A stretch of 64,000 nt of DNA from Kryptolebias marmoratus (GCF_001649575.2 NC_051440.1:20886303-20950302); one strand, 5' to 3'; shown: positions 35,981 to 49,014, numbered from the stretch's first letter. Numbers and translations: made by a program. Notes: generated by a model not told the origin, from the sequence alone.

Positions 35981-37439
35981 AGGAAATGTAAAGAACAGGA
36001 GGAAGAAAGGCACAGAAGGCAGAGAACATTAATACAATGTCATATCTACACACTGAATGCTGCTGTAATAAGGTTTAGAATTGTGTGTTTTTGCTTTTAC
36101 ATTTAAATATAGATAAATTTGAAGTTTTAGCTGAGCTCGATAAGTTTCCCTTTTTTTTCTGGAAGCATATTGATTCAAATGCTAAGTAAAATATTGCTAT
36201 GGGGCTTGTTACACTTACATTATTCTTTAAACTTCATTTTAATTTTAACAAAATAAACTAAAAAATCTTTGCAATAAAATGTGCTTTTTAATTTATTGCC
36301 CAATTATTGTGCATGCTATTTAATGTTTTTTGTTTGGAATATAGTAGTTCTCACAAATTTGATTCCAAGTTTTAATAGAATGAGAGGGTGCATCAAAATG
36401 ATGTGAATAAAATAGGACAAATTAAACCTCAAAGAAAAGCAAAAGCATAAAAATAAATGAGTGCAGTAGAAGTGTGGTAACACAGAGACATTGTACAGTG
36501 GAAACTAAAACTCTTGAAAAACTAATATCACAGCTCTCTGCTTTTAGAGTAGTTGTGCCTTGACCTTTCTTGAGGATAAAAAGTGTTGTTTTTTTCCTCC
36601 CCTTTTTTAAGTTTTGCACTTTTTCTACATACAGGCTGCTACAACTTAATTTATTCAGAAGGGACATTTTTCTTACCTTTTCATTTTTGCTAAACTCATT
36701 GTTCTAATTTTGAAACAAGCATGGATGAACCTCTGCACTTTGCTCATTAGTGAAAAAAAAAATTGTTTTGGAAAACAGTCTCTATTTTCAAAAGAATTAA
36801 TATTTTCAATATTGATGCTACCACTCAGTAATACCTGCTATATCTAGTTTTCTGTTCTATTGTCATTCATTAACTCTTTATTCTGGATCATTTTAAACAC
36901 AATCTCTTGTTATTCTCTTTTAAGTTTTAACAGCAATGTTTTTGTATTCTCAGTTGGCTTTCGACAGACTTCATTAAACAGCATTATTGATGGCAAGTTT
37001 GTACATCTACACAATACCATTATATTGCTGTCTTTTTCTTTTTTTTTTGGTAACACATTGTATTAAAGACTTAATATCTCTTCATAAATTACCTGACAAC
37101 GACTGTGACACACATATCCATGCAGCAATGTTCTGGAGGAAAAGACATTTTCAAGTACAGATGGATCTATCAGCAATACAGTAATAGGCTAAAAGTCATT
37201 AACATAACATTAATTCTTTTATTAAGAATACCAGAAACAAATAGCTTTTCACAAAGATCCTGACTCGCAGCCAAGCTGTACATGAGAGGGAAAATCAGCT
37301 TAGACTTATACGTGTTGGAGGCTTAGAGGTTGTGGTGCTTTTTTTCTTGTTTTCTTCTCACTTTTGTTTTTTGTTGCACTTTCATTCTAAATTTGTCCTC
37401 CTTCTTGTTTGTGCTAGTCGACAACTTTTGCTCTCATTT

Positions 37440-37640
37440 TTACCCACTTCCTTTTATTGTCCCCTTCAGTCAGAACTTGATTGTGCTGTGAAGGCTGTGT
37501 AATTAGCAATCTGAATGGAGGGCAAGTTAATGAGACCAACCTCTGCTGTCCCTATATGAGAATAATTTGTTGGGGGGGAACGTGTCACATTGCCCACTTG
37601 CACAAGACATCTAGATGACATTCATCCAACATAAAAATGT
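37440..37640. promoter_or_regulatory. Candidate conserved noncoding element
   Basis: The block contains TAATTAG at 37500-37506, a GTTAATGAGA word, a CCTTTTATTGTCC word (SOX- or CDX-like), and a MEF2- or SRF-like CCCTATATGAGA. Simple repeats are absent except a short G run near 37572. No protein frame is present. A regulatory role is inferred. Confidence 0.25.
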
Positions 37641-38231
37641 CTTTTCACTGAGTGCTTTCAATAGTCTTTCGAACATTTCATGGTTAATAGTTCTTTTCAC
37701 TTTGTTTTATAGCATCATAAATTTGGAAAGTGGGTTTGAAAAGTAGACTTTAAAGCATGACCAACAAACTTTCAGATCTATTTTAGTTTTCAATTTTATC
37801 TCCTTAAATGTTTCCCCATCTGTTGACTTCACCTGCTCAGTTAAGTTTCCATGAGCTATCACATTCTGTGATGGTAAGAAAATCCATCTTAATTTGAGAA
37901 GGTATTGCATTTTCACATTTTGGATTGATGCCCATTTATTATTTATAATTCACTTACCCATATCTATGTCTGATTCAGTCAGTATTGTGTGCTTTGAGGC
38001 TCTGCAGGTGAGGGACCTTGATCAGAGGGTAAAATCTCTCAGTGGGTATTTTCACTGAATGGGCTGTGTTTGCTTGTCAGATGGATATTATGATAAGATG
38101 CAGATTGTCTTGTATGCACCACTTTGAAATGAGATTTGCACAAAATTTTGCATCAAATATCAGTTTTATTTTGGGGGCACTGCTCAAAAACACTATTATT
38201 CATTTCAGTCAATTGTTCTGTATTAAAACTC

Positions 38232-38370
38232 TTTATTTATTTATTTATTTTATTTTATTTTTTTTAATTTTTATTTATTTAACCAGGTAAACCCCATTGA
38301 GATCTAGATCTCATTTTCAAGGGGGACCTGGGCAGAAATCTGCAGTGAACAGCAACCTGGTTACAAAACA
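38232..38370. repeat. (TTTA)n tract plus teleost dispersed repeat fragment
   Basis: A TTTA/TTTTA run (38232-38280) leads into AACCAGGTAAACCCCATTGA, GATCTAGATCTCATTTTCAA and GGGGGACCTGGGCAGAAATC. This is the same common fish repeat as the shorter fragment at 5135-5204. The TTTA run at one end may be an insertion tail, but I do not know the family's class. Confidence 0.65.
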
Positions 38371-41129
38371 AAATTAATTAATACATATGCACAAGTATAA
38401 AACAATTTAAAAACAATGACAATGTTTAAAAGTCATTTTTGGTGTGTTGGAAATATCTCTCTGTCAGTGAAGGTAATAATTATCATTTTACAGCAGATTT
38501 AAGCCACATAGAGACCTCTGGTATTCCTGATATTGTGGAAATGACTTCAAGGTTCATCTAATTAAGACACATTCTCGTTCTACTTTATTTTTGCCTTACT
38601 TTGTTTGATTCATGTAAAACTTTTCCCATTTTTTTTTCCTTTTTTATTATTTTACATTCCCAGGGAATAGACACATTTTTGATTCTGGGGTTGAAAAAGA
38701 ACATTATCTGTTGTATTCCTGACAGAGCCTTCACAGTCACAAGGATACGAGTACAAATGTGTTTATGTTTACTCAAATATGCCTAGAAGAATAGTCAGAT
38801 TACTCATGCTGCACAGATGGTGGAGCCTGTTCACACTGGTGCCACGGGGTGCTGCCATACTCCAGTTGCAATGGGTATGAACCATAGCAGGAGCTGGACA
38901 GCAATACACCCTCTGTTGATTTTTTGACACAGTCCTCAGCTCTCTCAGCATGAGTGTGTTTAAACACCATCTGTCCTTAGTCTCATCCCAATTCTGTTCC
39001 CCCCACACTCCCCGAGATCTCAACTTTACATATTTACTTCATCGATTTGAGGCATCCCCTGGTTTGGGTTGAAATCCTTCTCACCTGATCAAGGTGACGA
39101 CAAACCACTTCCTTTGACCTTCACTAAATGTCAAACCATCCACCTGATTACTTCTCTGTCATGATTGCATTCCCCTCTCATCTACACCCCACTTCTTCAT
39201 TTCACTTCACTTCACCCACTTCATTCAAGAACCACTTTTTGCCTCATCTTTGCTCCACTTCAAGGAACAATTTTATAGTTTCTTTCTTGCATTCATATGA
39301 TTTAAAACACAGCTGTAATATATACTTCTTCAACACACCGTTCACATCTCGTCATTCCACTTGATAGAGCTGTTGATCCTGTCAACATTTCATTCAGCTT
39401 CTGTCTCTCTGTTCTTCCTATTCAGTCTTTGGAATATTTAACCCCCACCCTAAAACACTGATCGTTTTCAACAGAAATATTCCCCCCCAAAAAAAACTCA
39501 GTGGGAAGTTTTAAGGGAGTAAAGCCCTTAGTGAACACACATCCACTTTAAGGCATGAGTCAGCTTTGCAGAGCGAGATAAGAAGTGAAAGCACCAGCAT
39601 GCCAGAAGTTCTGAAACAAACAGAAACTTTATGAACTATTTGTACTCTGCACATCCTGAAAGGTGGTGGCTTCTCTTGTATCTATCATTTTATTTTATCG
39701 ACTGTGTGTGTGCTATGCAAAATTTATTTATTTATTCAACACAGCATTCAAGTGATTAAATTATTTACCATTAGAGATCTGAAGCCATTTGCTTTTTCAG
39801 ATTGTTAGCACGGCTTTTCTGTCATCAGAGTGAAATACAAATTTCATGTCTTTTTGTATCTTTCTTTAGTTTGATTGTTTGATAGTGTACTTTTTAAACT
39901 TTGGCTTTTATCTCCTAATATATTTTATGGGTTTCTTTTTGTTTTTTTGCTGGTGAGAGCTTGTGCGGGAACAATTAGGTTTTCTATCAGATGATCATTG
40001 TCCCATGAATGCAATATTTCAGGCACTGAATTCTTCACTTAAAATTTGCTGTGAAATGATTAGATTTTGGTGATCAGGGATGAAAGAAAAGATAAAATAT
40101 TCATTTTTTAAATATGGAATTTAGATTATAGTTATAAGGAATAAATCATGACAGAATAAGATAAATAAAACCTTGGAATTTCACATTTATCAGTCCTAAG
40201 ATTAACTTCACAGTAATGTAATGTGTCATATCTCAACATGTTTTTCTGAATGCAAACAGCAGCTTGGCTGATTGTTCAACACATGTAACTGCAAGAATGT
40301 AAGTCTGGTTGCTCTTGCCAGTATTTTTATCCTCCTAATGAGTACACAATAGATTTAACCCTCCCCTGTGTCAGAACAGTGATGATGGCAGTTAGACTTT
40401 ATATTACGAACAAAGATTTGCATAAACTGCCCCACTGAAGCTCAATCATTTATTTTCTGTAATATCTTAATCCTTTTTAGGATCATAAGAGACCCCACAG
40501 CTTGTTCCAGCACACTGGACACGGAGCAAAGGGGCACAGAGCATGCTTCATAACGGAACAATGGAACTATTTCATTAAAGTACTAGTTAGTATTACACAA
40601 TTTATTACTCAAAATGTGGGCAGGACATACTTGAAAACTAAAATGAAGGAAAATCACCCCTAAACACTATGCAAACACATTATTATGCTAAGTTTACTTT
40701 GTGGAACAGTTTTAAAGGTCAGAACCAAAAAGTACTGGTTTCCTCTTTGTTTTTCCATTTGCTAATGCATCTATTACAGTCACCTAAACTCTACAGGAAT
40801 AAATCACAGCATCTCTTGATGAGACCAGTGCTTTACTATAGCTGAAACTTGATGAGTAGGTTTCAGTTTAGATTTGTTTTCATAATGACTGTCAGCAATT
40901 TTGTTAGTTACCTGGATAGTGTGAATTAGATTATGTACAACTCTATTTAATTTACTACATTTATTTAACGCCACCAAACGACTGACTATTTTTGATTTGT
41001 CTAGATGTTGTTTACATCTTTACAGCTTAATGTATGCAGGAGACCAGGACATAAATGTCCACTATCAACCATGCTTAAGTTTAAGCAAATTGCCCGTTGA
41101 GGTCTGATATGAATTGAAAACTATCCGTT

Positions 41130-41420
41130 GTCTGAGTCATAGCTTTTGGACGGTGTCACACCCTCACAGTAGGGCAAACAGAGTGGTGATGGGTTTTCCA
41201 AAGAAGTGCATATGGAGGGAGATTCACTTTGTCTGTCAGCAGCTGTGGTTCTATTAAGGATTTGGCTGTATGGATCTGTGGCCATCTGCTCTGGACCAAG
41301 ACACAGGGAGTGGAATCGTACAGCGCCAGTGTTTGTAATGCCTGTCTGGATCTGACTTTACATGCTCTTCTCACAGAAGGCAAACATTCTCCGTCTCAGA
41401 TGTACTTGAACATGAATATA
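41130..41420. promoter_or_regulatory. Candidate conserved noncoding element
   Basis: Even composition, retained CpGs (TTGGACGGTG, GGAATCGTACAGCG, TCTCCGTCTC) and open frames on both strands (75 codons minus, 66 plus) mark this block. The opposite-strand frames mirror each other and neither looks like a known domain, so noncoding conservation is the better guess. A missed exon cannot be excluded. Confidence 0.25.
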
Positions 41421-44400
41421 GACACTTAGCACACTTGCCTCGCTCTGCAAAACACATATTTGATGACTTGTCATTCCATAGCCTGACCTTTCATTTTTTC
41501 ATTAGTGAAATAGAATTTGGAAAGTGAACATGTAGAGAACACAAATAAACTTGCTCATGTTTCGAGAACACAATCCAGCCACATTTAAATTTATTGCAGT
41601 GACAGGAAAAAATAAACTTTGGGATAATAAAATGCACCTTCCAGTGCAAAGCCAAACAACTTGACATGAAGAGAACATAAACCCATTTTAAAGAATAAGA
41701 TTGTTCAGGAGATCCCTTCAAATGTAGAAGATAAGAATTCTTCTGACCTACTAAATTTATAAATGTAAACGTTTATATGTAAAGCCTATTTCTTTTACTT
41801 GCAGGGTTAATCTGTACCATTTTTCACCCTGAGTGCTTCTCTTCAGCAATAAAAAGTCAAAGAAGATGTGACATTTCATGTGAACTGACATTTAAAGTAT
41901 CATCCAATTAAAACCCCAATTACAGCTGAAGTGGAGTTGAAGCATGCGTGTGTCAGGGACTACGACTGAGCACTGAGTTTTGTGATTTACATGCAAAAAA
42001 AACGTTTTTAGTTGTAAAAGATCACATATTTTCTAATTTCTGTGAAACAGTCTGACAGGATACAATTTCTCTCAGCTTGCCTTGACATGCACAGCACATG
42101 TAGAAGCACAAAATGAATATCTGACCCCTAAGGTCCACAGAAGGCTAATCTGATTTTTTTCCTTCCAATTTTAGTTGATCTTCTAAGTAATTGTGCACTT
42201 ACAGCAGATATTGTTATTTCTGTCTTGTGTGCTTTGGTGTGTGTGTTTGCGTGTGCATAAATGCAAAGACTTTGAGTGATTTCTGCATCATACTGTATGT
42301 TCAGTCCTGCTCCACTGAGAGATTGACAGATTCAATTCTTACTGCCACAGAGGACAGTTTATGTTTATGTTGATGCATTGTGTAAAATGTCTTGCCAGTA
42401 CTGTGGCAGGCATGTTGATATATCACTTTATGCTTCACTTTCTTGGGACATTATCCCCAAAGTTCACTGATTTATCAAAAACCTTGACACATTGTTGGCC
42501 TAATGGTGCCACAAATTTTACTTTTAAACTCACCCCCCCCAAGTGTTTCTTTTTCTTATTGTAATCTGTTTGAAATGATAGGTTTACAATTTGTGAAATT
42601 AATCAAAATGCATGGTACAGATAAAAAACTAAAAGTGCCTAAAATGTGTTCCAGATCTTCACCTGTTATATTACAGCTCAAAATTAGTGCCACATGTCTG
42701 TTGAAATGAATGAACACTGAATTAAAAAAAAAAGCTGTGAATTTTGGCTCGCTTCACTTCAATTACGACTCTTGTTTGACTCTATTCCTCACAGTCAAAT
42801 TTAAGAGAAACAAGCTAATTTAAAACCTGACATATTGCATATCCTCTTTACATTAGTGTGCTGTTAAGATTGATGAATGAACAAACATTAAAACAAACTC
42901 CTTTGGGATCCATGCATGGCTGACTTTCAACTTTCGACAGAGAAGAATAAAATGTAGAACTGCCTCGCTGGCAGTTCTCAGCCCATGTGAAAAAATCTCA
43001 ATTAGAGCTTCCACAACTTGAAACACGCCTACAAAGCCTCACACAGATGAAAGAAAGCTGTTGTTTGTTTTGCATATGCACTTACATGCACTGTGAGCAC
43101 AGCACGGCAGCACTTTAGTGCACGGATCGTGTGTTTTGGGTACAGTTCATTTATGTATAAGTATGCAGCTCAGTGAAGCTCATCACTTTTCAGACCTTCT
43201 GGGCCCGTTACTCCCCTGCCACCTCACTAACCCGCTACCTTCATCTTCCTCTTCTTCTCTCCCTCTGAGTGCTTCTCTTTCAGACAGTTTCTCACTGTAA
43301 GCTGATGAATGGTCCCTAGGTGATGAGGTGACAGTAGCTGTAGCTGCTCAGTCTCTGTTTCTCTTTCTAAGACTTTAAAAGCAGCTTTCATTTGCAAGAG
43401 AAACAGCCCATCAGAGCAGATCTCTTCAGGTTCTGGATATTGACCCTTTTAACTCAATATAACAGAAACAGCACTGCTCCAAATGTTATAGTCCATCTGC
43501 CCGTGTGTGGTAGGAAGACACAGCTGTCTTTCACATGACTTGTAATAACTGAGGGCCCAGTTATCATCTGATGCAATGTCTGATCACAATAATTTGAATT
43601 GACGATGATCATTTTGCAAAACTATTGGTAATTATTAATTAACAATTTGTGCATATACAATTCTGAGCTCTATTGAAAATAACATCAATTCTAGTACCAA
43701 ACTAAACACCACAGTGTCACTGTGAGCATGTTAAGGTATTACTGCCCAATGAAATCTGAGAAATTACTGAGAAATTAACTTGGTGTGTGTGTGAGAGAGG
43801 GGGCTACATTTAAAGCAAAAATGAGAGTTAAAACCCCCAACTTAATGCAATCATAGCTAAAAATGACCATAGAAAGTAACTTTTTTCATAACAAATCTTT
43901 TCCTGAATCATTTTAAGAATAGACAGCCCTAGCCATGAGAACACTCAGGTCACAGCCTCTATGCTGTCAGGGCTAGTTTGAAAGCACTGAGATGTTTATT
44001 CCCTCAGTTTTTTTGTTTGTTTGTTTGTTTTGTAAAGACATATTTTTGGGCACACATAGAAGCTTTTTGAGGTAAAATTACCTATTCTATTTTAAAGCAG
44101 ATACAATAATATCTTGCATACACGAACACATATTAAAAAAATGAATCCTGTTTTGTTATAATTTTTATTTGGTCTGAATATGCTGTCAGTAATTTTAGTG
44201 ACATACTGTGGATTAATTATTTGTTAACTGTATGCTTTTTTATTGTTAGAATAATGAAAGTCATTCATTAGTATAAACTAAATTATTCTGTAAATAAAAT
44301 CAGCAACTTCATTTGCTAATTTTTACCCATGTGCAGCAATCTTACTAGAAAAATATTTAGAATTTAGTGTCCTGAACAGAAATGAAATGATTCAAATAGG

Positions 44401-44669
44401 TTGTGATTTGTATGGCAAGGTTGTTAGAAGTTTTTACTATTTTCACCCATTTGAAGCATTTTTTAATGCAATGGAATTCAACTATTCTTCTCTTGATTAA
44501 TATGAATTGCTCCACAGTGACAAGACAGGATGTTCTCCTGGCATAGTTTCAAAAAAAAAAAAAAGAAAATCTTAATTCTTGTGAAAATTGTCACCTCATT
44601 TGCACTCCAAAAGTTAGTTGCAAATAGATTTAGAAACAACTGAGCGGTTGAAACTCCCAACAGTGTTTT

Positions 44670-44880
44670 ATCATTTCTGTCTGCTTAAACCCTCATTAGA
44701 CCTGTCAATGGGAGAATGGCATAAAAAGACAATTGTGAGGCACTGGTGAGGTTCGGCAGTGGCACCGGCAGCTGTCAGTGAGGCATTAGGCATGGCTGAA
44801 GCTATTTTTAGCTTCTGAAGCACTAATTCATCACATGGAGACAAAATGTAAACATCCATCAGATATATATTATTAATTAT
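44670..44880. promoter_or_regulatory. Candidate conserved noncoding element
   Basis: An even-composition block between AT-rich flanks. It holds words such as CCTGTCAATGGGAG, AGACAATTGTGAGG, GGTTCGGCAGTGGCACCGGC, a CAGCTG E-box within GGCAGCTGTCAG, and CACTAATTCATCAC. A 7-bp stem GAAGCTA/TAGCTTC sits near 44797-44815. It gives a 62-codon minus-strand frame with no family resemblance. Confidence 0.3.
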
Positions 44881-45499
44881 GTGTAATCAGAAAGATGATC
44901 CCTGATTAATTTCAAAAGCTGCTGAAGCTGATTAGAAATTTACAACAATTCAAAGTAAACAACAACTATATGTAGCTCTAAATCATATTATTAACATATT
45001 ACATTACAAATTGATAGGGTCCTTTGTCTTGTTTTAGACAATTTGAGAGTCTGTTCACAATACAAATCAAATGCATAAATTGTCATTTTTGTCATTCATT
45101 TTTTCAAAGCATAAAAAACCCAAAAATGACTGATCACATTTCTACTTAAGAAGTAATGGAATCCTGACATATAGTCAACAAGTACAGTTTAACTGCATAT
45201 TTCAAGTATGAACTAAAGAAAACAGTCCAGTAAGAAAGTACATTGCAGTCACAGCTAACTTCAATTAAAGACAAATGCAGTATAAAATAATTAAATGACT
45301 TTTAAAGCCAACTGTACAAAGTTTATTTATTGAAGTTGTCTTTTCTGTTTGTTAAAGATACAATATAGTCGACATAATTATCTTCAATCAAACAGTTAAC
45401 CAGTTTTCTTGTGAAGAATAAGAAAATAATTTGTAGACTTTTGACACATGGTGTATAATTAACACATTTTACATGTTAGTGCTGATCACAGTGTGTGAG

Positions 45500-45545
45500 C
45501 GAAGGAGTACACCCTGAATAGGTCACCAGTCCATCGTAGGCTTGG
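45500..45545 (-). repeat. Tail fragment of the SINE-like teleost element
   Basis: The words GAGTACACCCTGAATAGGTC and ACCAGTCCATCGTAGGC match the antisense of the familiar 'cgatggactggcgacctgtccagggtgtac' block of the fish SINE-like family. Only this short block remains. Confidence 0.6.
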
Positions 45546-45989
45546 TATTAGTTGTTGTCCAATTAACTCTTCTTAACATCAATAAAAAGCACTTGCAAGC
45601 TTCACAACAGAAAACCTGCACTTAATATGTCATAGAATAAGAGGATCAAATTAATTTTGCGTTGGGATTTCTTTCTTCATTTCCTTCTTCAGTTTTAAGA
45701 TGAAACTGTCAGTTTAAACTCTTGTACAGTTAAACTGGGATTATATAAAAACAACAGTAGCCTGATGGATTTAAATTGGTTTTATTTTATTGAATTTGAA
45801 TTTCATGCACCTTTTCACAAATTAATTTAGCTGTGGGCATGACCCTGTTAAATTGTTTGAATACATAAATGAACTCCGATAGAACTCTAAATTGTGGGAA
45901 GTCGTTTTATTTATTTATTTTCAAACAGTAAAATGTTTAATGGTGGACCTGTAACAACAAAAGGTTGTTTGAGCCAATAAACTTAACCA

Positions 45990-46220
45990 ATTTTTAAGTC
46001 CCCGCTCCACCTCCGCCCTCACCTCTTACATCCAGGGCTTTAAAGTAATTTCCAGTCAATCAATAAGAGCCCTGAACAATAAAAGGAGAGCTGCTGTTAA
46101 CAGACGTGGCTGGTAGTTGCATCTGACTCACTAAGCCACTCGGTTTGGTGACTCTGATTCAGATGCAAATAAAGCAACTAAGATACTTAGAAGAAAGCGG
46201 TTGTGTTTCTTTGTAGACAA
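45990..46220. promoter_or_regulatory. Candidate developmental enhancer with POU, SOX and PBX/HOX-like words
   Basis: The block contains an exact ATGCAAAT (46163-46170) and TCAATCAATAA (46056-46066, which reads TGATTGA on the other strand, a PBX/HOX-type core). It also has ACAATAAAAG with a SOX-like core at 46076-46080 and the palindrome CTGTTAACAG at 46094-46103. The CpG-bearing CTCCGCCCTC and ACGTGG are also present. Composition is more even than the flanks and no protein frame runs through. This is among the best enhancer candidates in the window. Confidence 0.38.
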
Positions 46221-46927
46221 CTTTGATTTTTTTTTATGTGAACTGCTGTTTTAAATCTCCAGTCATAAGAGTACCTTTGATCAAGCTATATGTTTACTGA
46301 CAAGATGACATTACTTTCATTGTTGTATACTATACACAGTTGTAAATGTATGTGCCTATTTCACATGGAAAAATTAAAGACTCATATAACCTACTTAACA
46401 TGAACCACTCATTTCAACATCTGCTATAACCTATGATTATACAGCACTCCATCTCTGCTCTGCATGTTTAATTTTCTCTATTGCTGTTGCTCTTGTATCA
46501 GAAATTGCAGTGGAAGGCTGTGGTACAATTATGCTTTATGTCAACAATGAGGCTGTGTTTTTCACCATTTGATTGCTTGTTCACTGAAGTGCCAGTACCT
46601 AAACTCTCCCTGGCCAGAATAAACACATATTAGCCTTCTCAGCACTCACAGCACCCCCCTCAGTTTCATTCTGTCCCAGAGCTACTTCAGTAAGGTCTCA
46701 CCTATCGAATGCTGAACTTACATCACATATTGAGCCTCACTGTTTTCTTCCTTTTTTCCTACTTTTGTTTCCGCTGAGTTGATTTACTTTGATTTGTTTG
46801 CTACAATGTCAAAGGTACTCTCATCGTCTGGGCTTTTGTTAGTTTAAGGAAAAAAAAAAAGATCTCTGTAGTTTCCAAGTAAACTTTTCAACATAAAAAA
46901 AAGAATTTTGGGCTCACTGCTGATGAT

Positions 46928-47370
46928 TTAGTTGCAGTTGGAGTCAGGCTCTCTTGTGGCACTTTGATGTAGCTTCTTGTCAGAAGTTAAATAAAATAAC
47001 TGACAGAAAGGCTTTTCAACTCTACTACTCAATAAAGTATATTCATGTCTTTGTCTTATAGATGATTGGATTTTACACAGGTTCAACCAAAGAGATTCTT
47101 CACATGTGACTTCATTGGCTCTATTGCGAGTGATTTGGACATTTTCTGAAGGTAGTTCAGCTGCTGATGTGATGACATTTATGGTAAAATTTTGTTCAAT
47201 TGGGGGAAATTCTATAATATTCTGAGAACAATTATGTTTAACTTTATAAGGTTCATGAGAATGTTCTAGAGTAGGATGTTGCAGATGAGCCACGACTGGT
47301 GATTCAAAGCCAGTGTAGGTCTGAGTCGCCCCTGAATTGTCACTCAGTTTTGCTTTAGGCTCTGTGTGTA
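46928..47370 (-). other. Long open frame of unknown nature, possibly a decayed or orphan coding segment
   Basis: Counting from just after in-frame stops near 47370, about 145 codons stay open to a TAA at 46928. The translation is Ser/Thr/Asn/Glu-rich, with stretches such as PSENVQITRNRANEVTCEE and LCKIQSSIRQRHEYTLLSS that read like a hydrophilic protein. I recognise no family. No ATG fits well at the start (the first likely codon is GTG). A possible acceptor (ACACAG at about 47367) has a poor pyrimidine tract, and no poly-A signal follows closely. By a rough estimate such a frame arises by chance about 0.3-0.4 times in this window, so it is not called a gene. Confidence 0.15.
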
Positions 47371-47689
47371 TTTATCACCAAGCTTAAGTGCTCTCACAGA
47401 GTGCCTGGGGGGCTGTAACTCTGACAAATTGAAAACAAAGACTTGCCCAAGTCAGGCAAAATGCTACATCTTTCCTTTTAGCACATGCGCAAATGTTTTG
47501 TTTACCTAGAGATTCCTGTTGACCTAACAAAAATTTAGATACATAGGATCATTTTCTTTTCAAATACTAATTGGACTGCAAATATAAAGAAAATGAATCA
47601 CTGTACTTATGTTTTTTTCAAATTGTGCGACAGCAGCCCAAACACAAGGTTGTGCTTATCAAAAAACATATTGATTGCCATTTCAGAAA

Positions 47690-47960
47690 AATGGTTTGCA
47701 GTGACTGTGACAGTTATCAGATCGGTAAATAGTAACAGAAAAAATCACTGTGGGGGAGATGACATGGTGTTAGATCGATTGATGGAAAATAGTGAAATTG
47801 AGGCAAGTAGAGAGAATGCACTGAAGCTTGTGTTGTACTACATGGATTCAGTGCAGAACAGATAAACTGGCTTGACCTTTGCATGCTCAGCAAAATGACA
47901 GTAGATGTCAGGCAGGCATGGAGAGAAGCAGTTCATGAAGATAAGTCTATCCAATACAGG
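47690..47960. promoter_or_regulatory. Candidate conserved noncoding element
   Basis: A block free of simple repeats with retained CpGs and ATCGATTGATGG (PBX- or CUX-like), GACAGTTATCAG (GATA/MEIS-like), and GACCTTTGCATGC words. It underlies the end of a 90-codon frame (47593-47865) that I do not recognise. Noncoding conservation is the more economical reading. Confidence 0.25.
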
Positions 47961-48857
47961 CATGATTTTCAAATTTAATCTTTCTTTGTTCATCAAAGAT
48001 GCAGCTTGCTCTTACAGCAGAACAAGCAGAATAGCATAATGTTGCAATACTTGTCAGACACTGAGACTATCTGATTACATTTTGTCAGCTTGTACAACTA
48101 GCTCTCAGAGGAACACTATACTTTTAAAATTATTTGCTTCAAGGTTCAAAGATTGAACACTGTTCCTTCTAACTGTCTTCATATTCACACATTCCTTTCT
48201 GTCTGTATCAAATATTCATAAAACTGTCTTTGTGTGTACATGCATGCTGCAAATCTTATGTATGTACAGTACATACATGTGAGCTTATGTATGCTAAAAA
48301 AAAAAACCTTCTTAGTGCTACCAATGTACAAAGATTACCACGGTTTCGTAACTTTGAAGTGAATGTTGTCAAAATGAGAAATATTCTCTATTTTGCTGTG
48401 TTATTCAGCCTTGCTTTTGTTAAATGTTGACTACCGGCAATTAGATATTTAATCTCCCAGCATTTATCTAGTATAAGTGATCCTTGCTATCCTGTTTGGC
48501 ACTTAGTGCTGCACATTCATTTAAAGGCCAAACTTATTTTGCTAGCAATTTGTGAGTATATTATGGAAGCCATCGTTTTTTTTCTTTTCGACTAAGTAGT
48601 CTCCATCATCAATACCCGTCTAATGGGTCATGGGTGTTTGAAAGCAGGATGCTTATTTTGCGATGGTTGCTAAGGTGCTTTAACGGGTAAATAAATCAGT
48701 CAAACCTTCCATAATGGTTGTGTTCATAGTGCTGGCGTCTGCCGAGGAGATTTCTTGTGTGTTGTGTCATGGTCTTATCTATCTTTCGTTAATGGCCATT
48801 AGGCAACCAATATGTCTCTCTGCATAAACAATGAAGGCAATAAGTGGGACAGCACAG

Positions 48858-49010
48858 TGACCAGCCACAAAATTAAAACCACCTGCTGTTTATGCCAACA
48901 AAATGGCTCTGATTTTCAGGATCTTTGAAGCTGTTCTGTAATACCAGTGACCGATTTATTGACAGATCCATAAAGTTTTCTTGTATGTGAGATAGGGCTA
49001 GCGTCTTAAA
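48858..49010 (-). mobile_element. Tc1/mariner transposon relic, terminal part
   Basis: The left edge GTGACCAGCCACAAAATTAA plus AACCACCTGC matches the terminal inverted repeat of a common fish Tc1-like element ('gatcagccataacattaaaaccacctgc'). It is followed by CCAACAAAATGGCTCTGA, a TTTGAAGCTGTTCTGTAATA block and a CAGATCCATAAAGTTTTCTT block. In intact copies these encode, on the minus strand, the transposase C-terminus. The frame here is broken by stops and is too decayed to give any product. The rest of the transposon is absent. Confidence 0.7.
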
Positions 49011-49014
49011 TCTT

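Larger units (their letters stand above)
30396..38231. other. Long repeat-poor noncoding stretch
   Basis: Nearly 8 kb with no recognised gene and no recognised transposon, which is the cleanest stretch of the window. It contains the richest regulatory-looking islands (31840-32260, 35740-35980 and 37440-37640). The rest is AT-rich. Absence of transposons over this length can reflect selection against insertions, but in a compact fish genome chance is also possible. Confidence 0.5.
38371..45499. other. Long repeat-poor noncoding stretch
   Basis: No gene was recognised in about 7 kb. A weak repeat-like fragment may lie at about 40480-40560, but I cannot place it. A (TTTG)n run is at 44012-44031. 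Islands of even composition are at 41130-41420, 42900-43150 and 44670-44880. The 42956-42978 hairpin (9-bp arms, 5-nt loop) is within chance expectation. Confidence 0.5.
45546..48857. other. Repeat-poor noncoding stretch
   Basis: No gene is supported. It holds islands at 45990-46220 and 47690-47960 and one long minus-strand open frame (46928-47370), each listed separately. The rest is AT-rich with several A runs. A short palindrome (10-bp arms, 1-nt centre) is at 48258-48278. Confidence 0.5.

Noticed and set aside
40480..40560. Possible SINE-tail fragment (GACCCCACAGC...ACACTGGACACGGAG)
   Set aside because: Only scattered words resemble the family tail, and the order is not clear enough to call.
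42956..42978. 9-bp stem, 5-nt loop hairpin AGAACTGCC/GGCAGTTCT
   Set aside because: Within chance expectation, and there is no terminator logic in a eukaryotic window.
48258..48278. Palindrome ATGTATGTAC-A-GTACATACAT
   Set aside because: It lies in low-complexity TATG/TACA-type sequence where short palindromes form easily.
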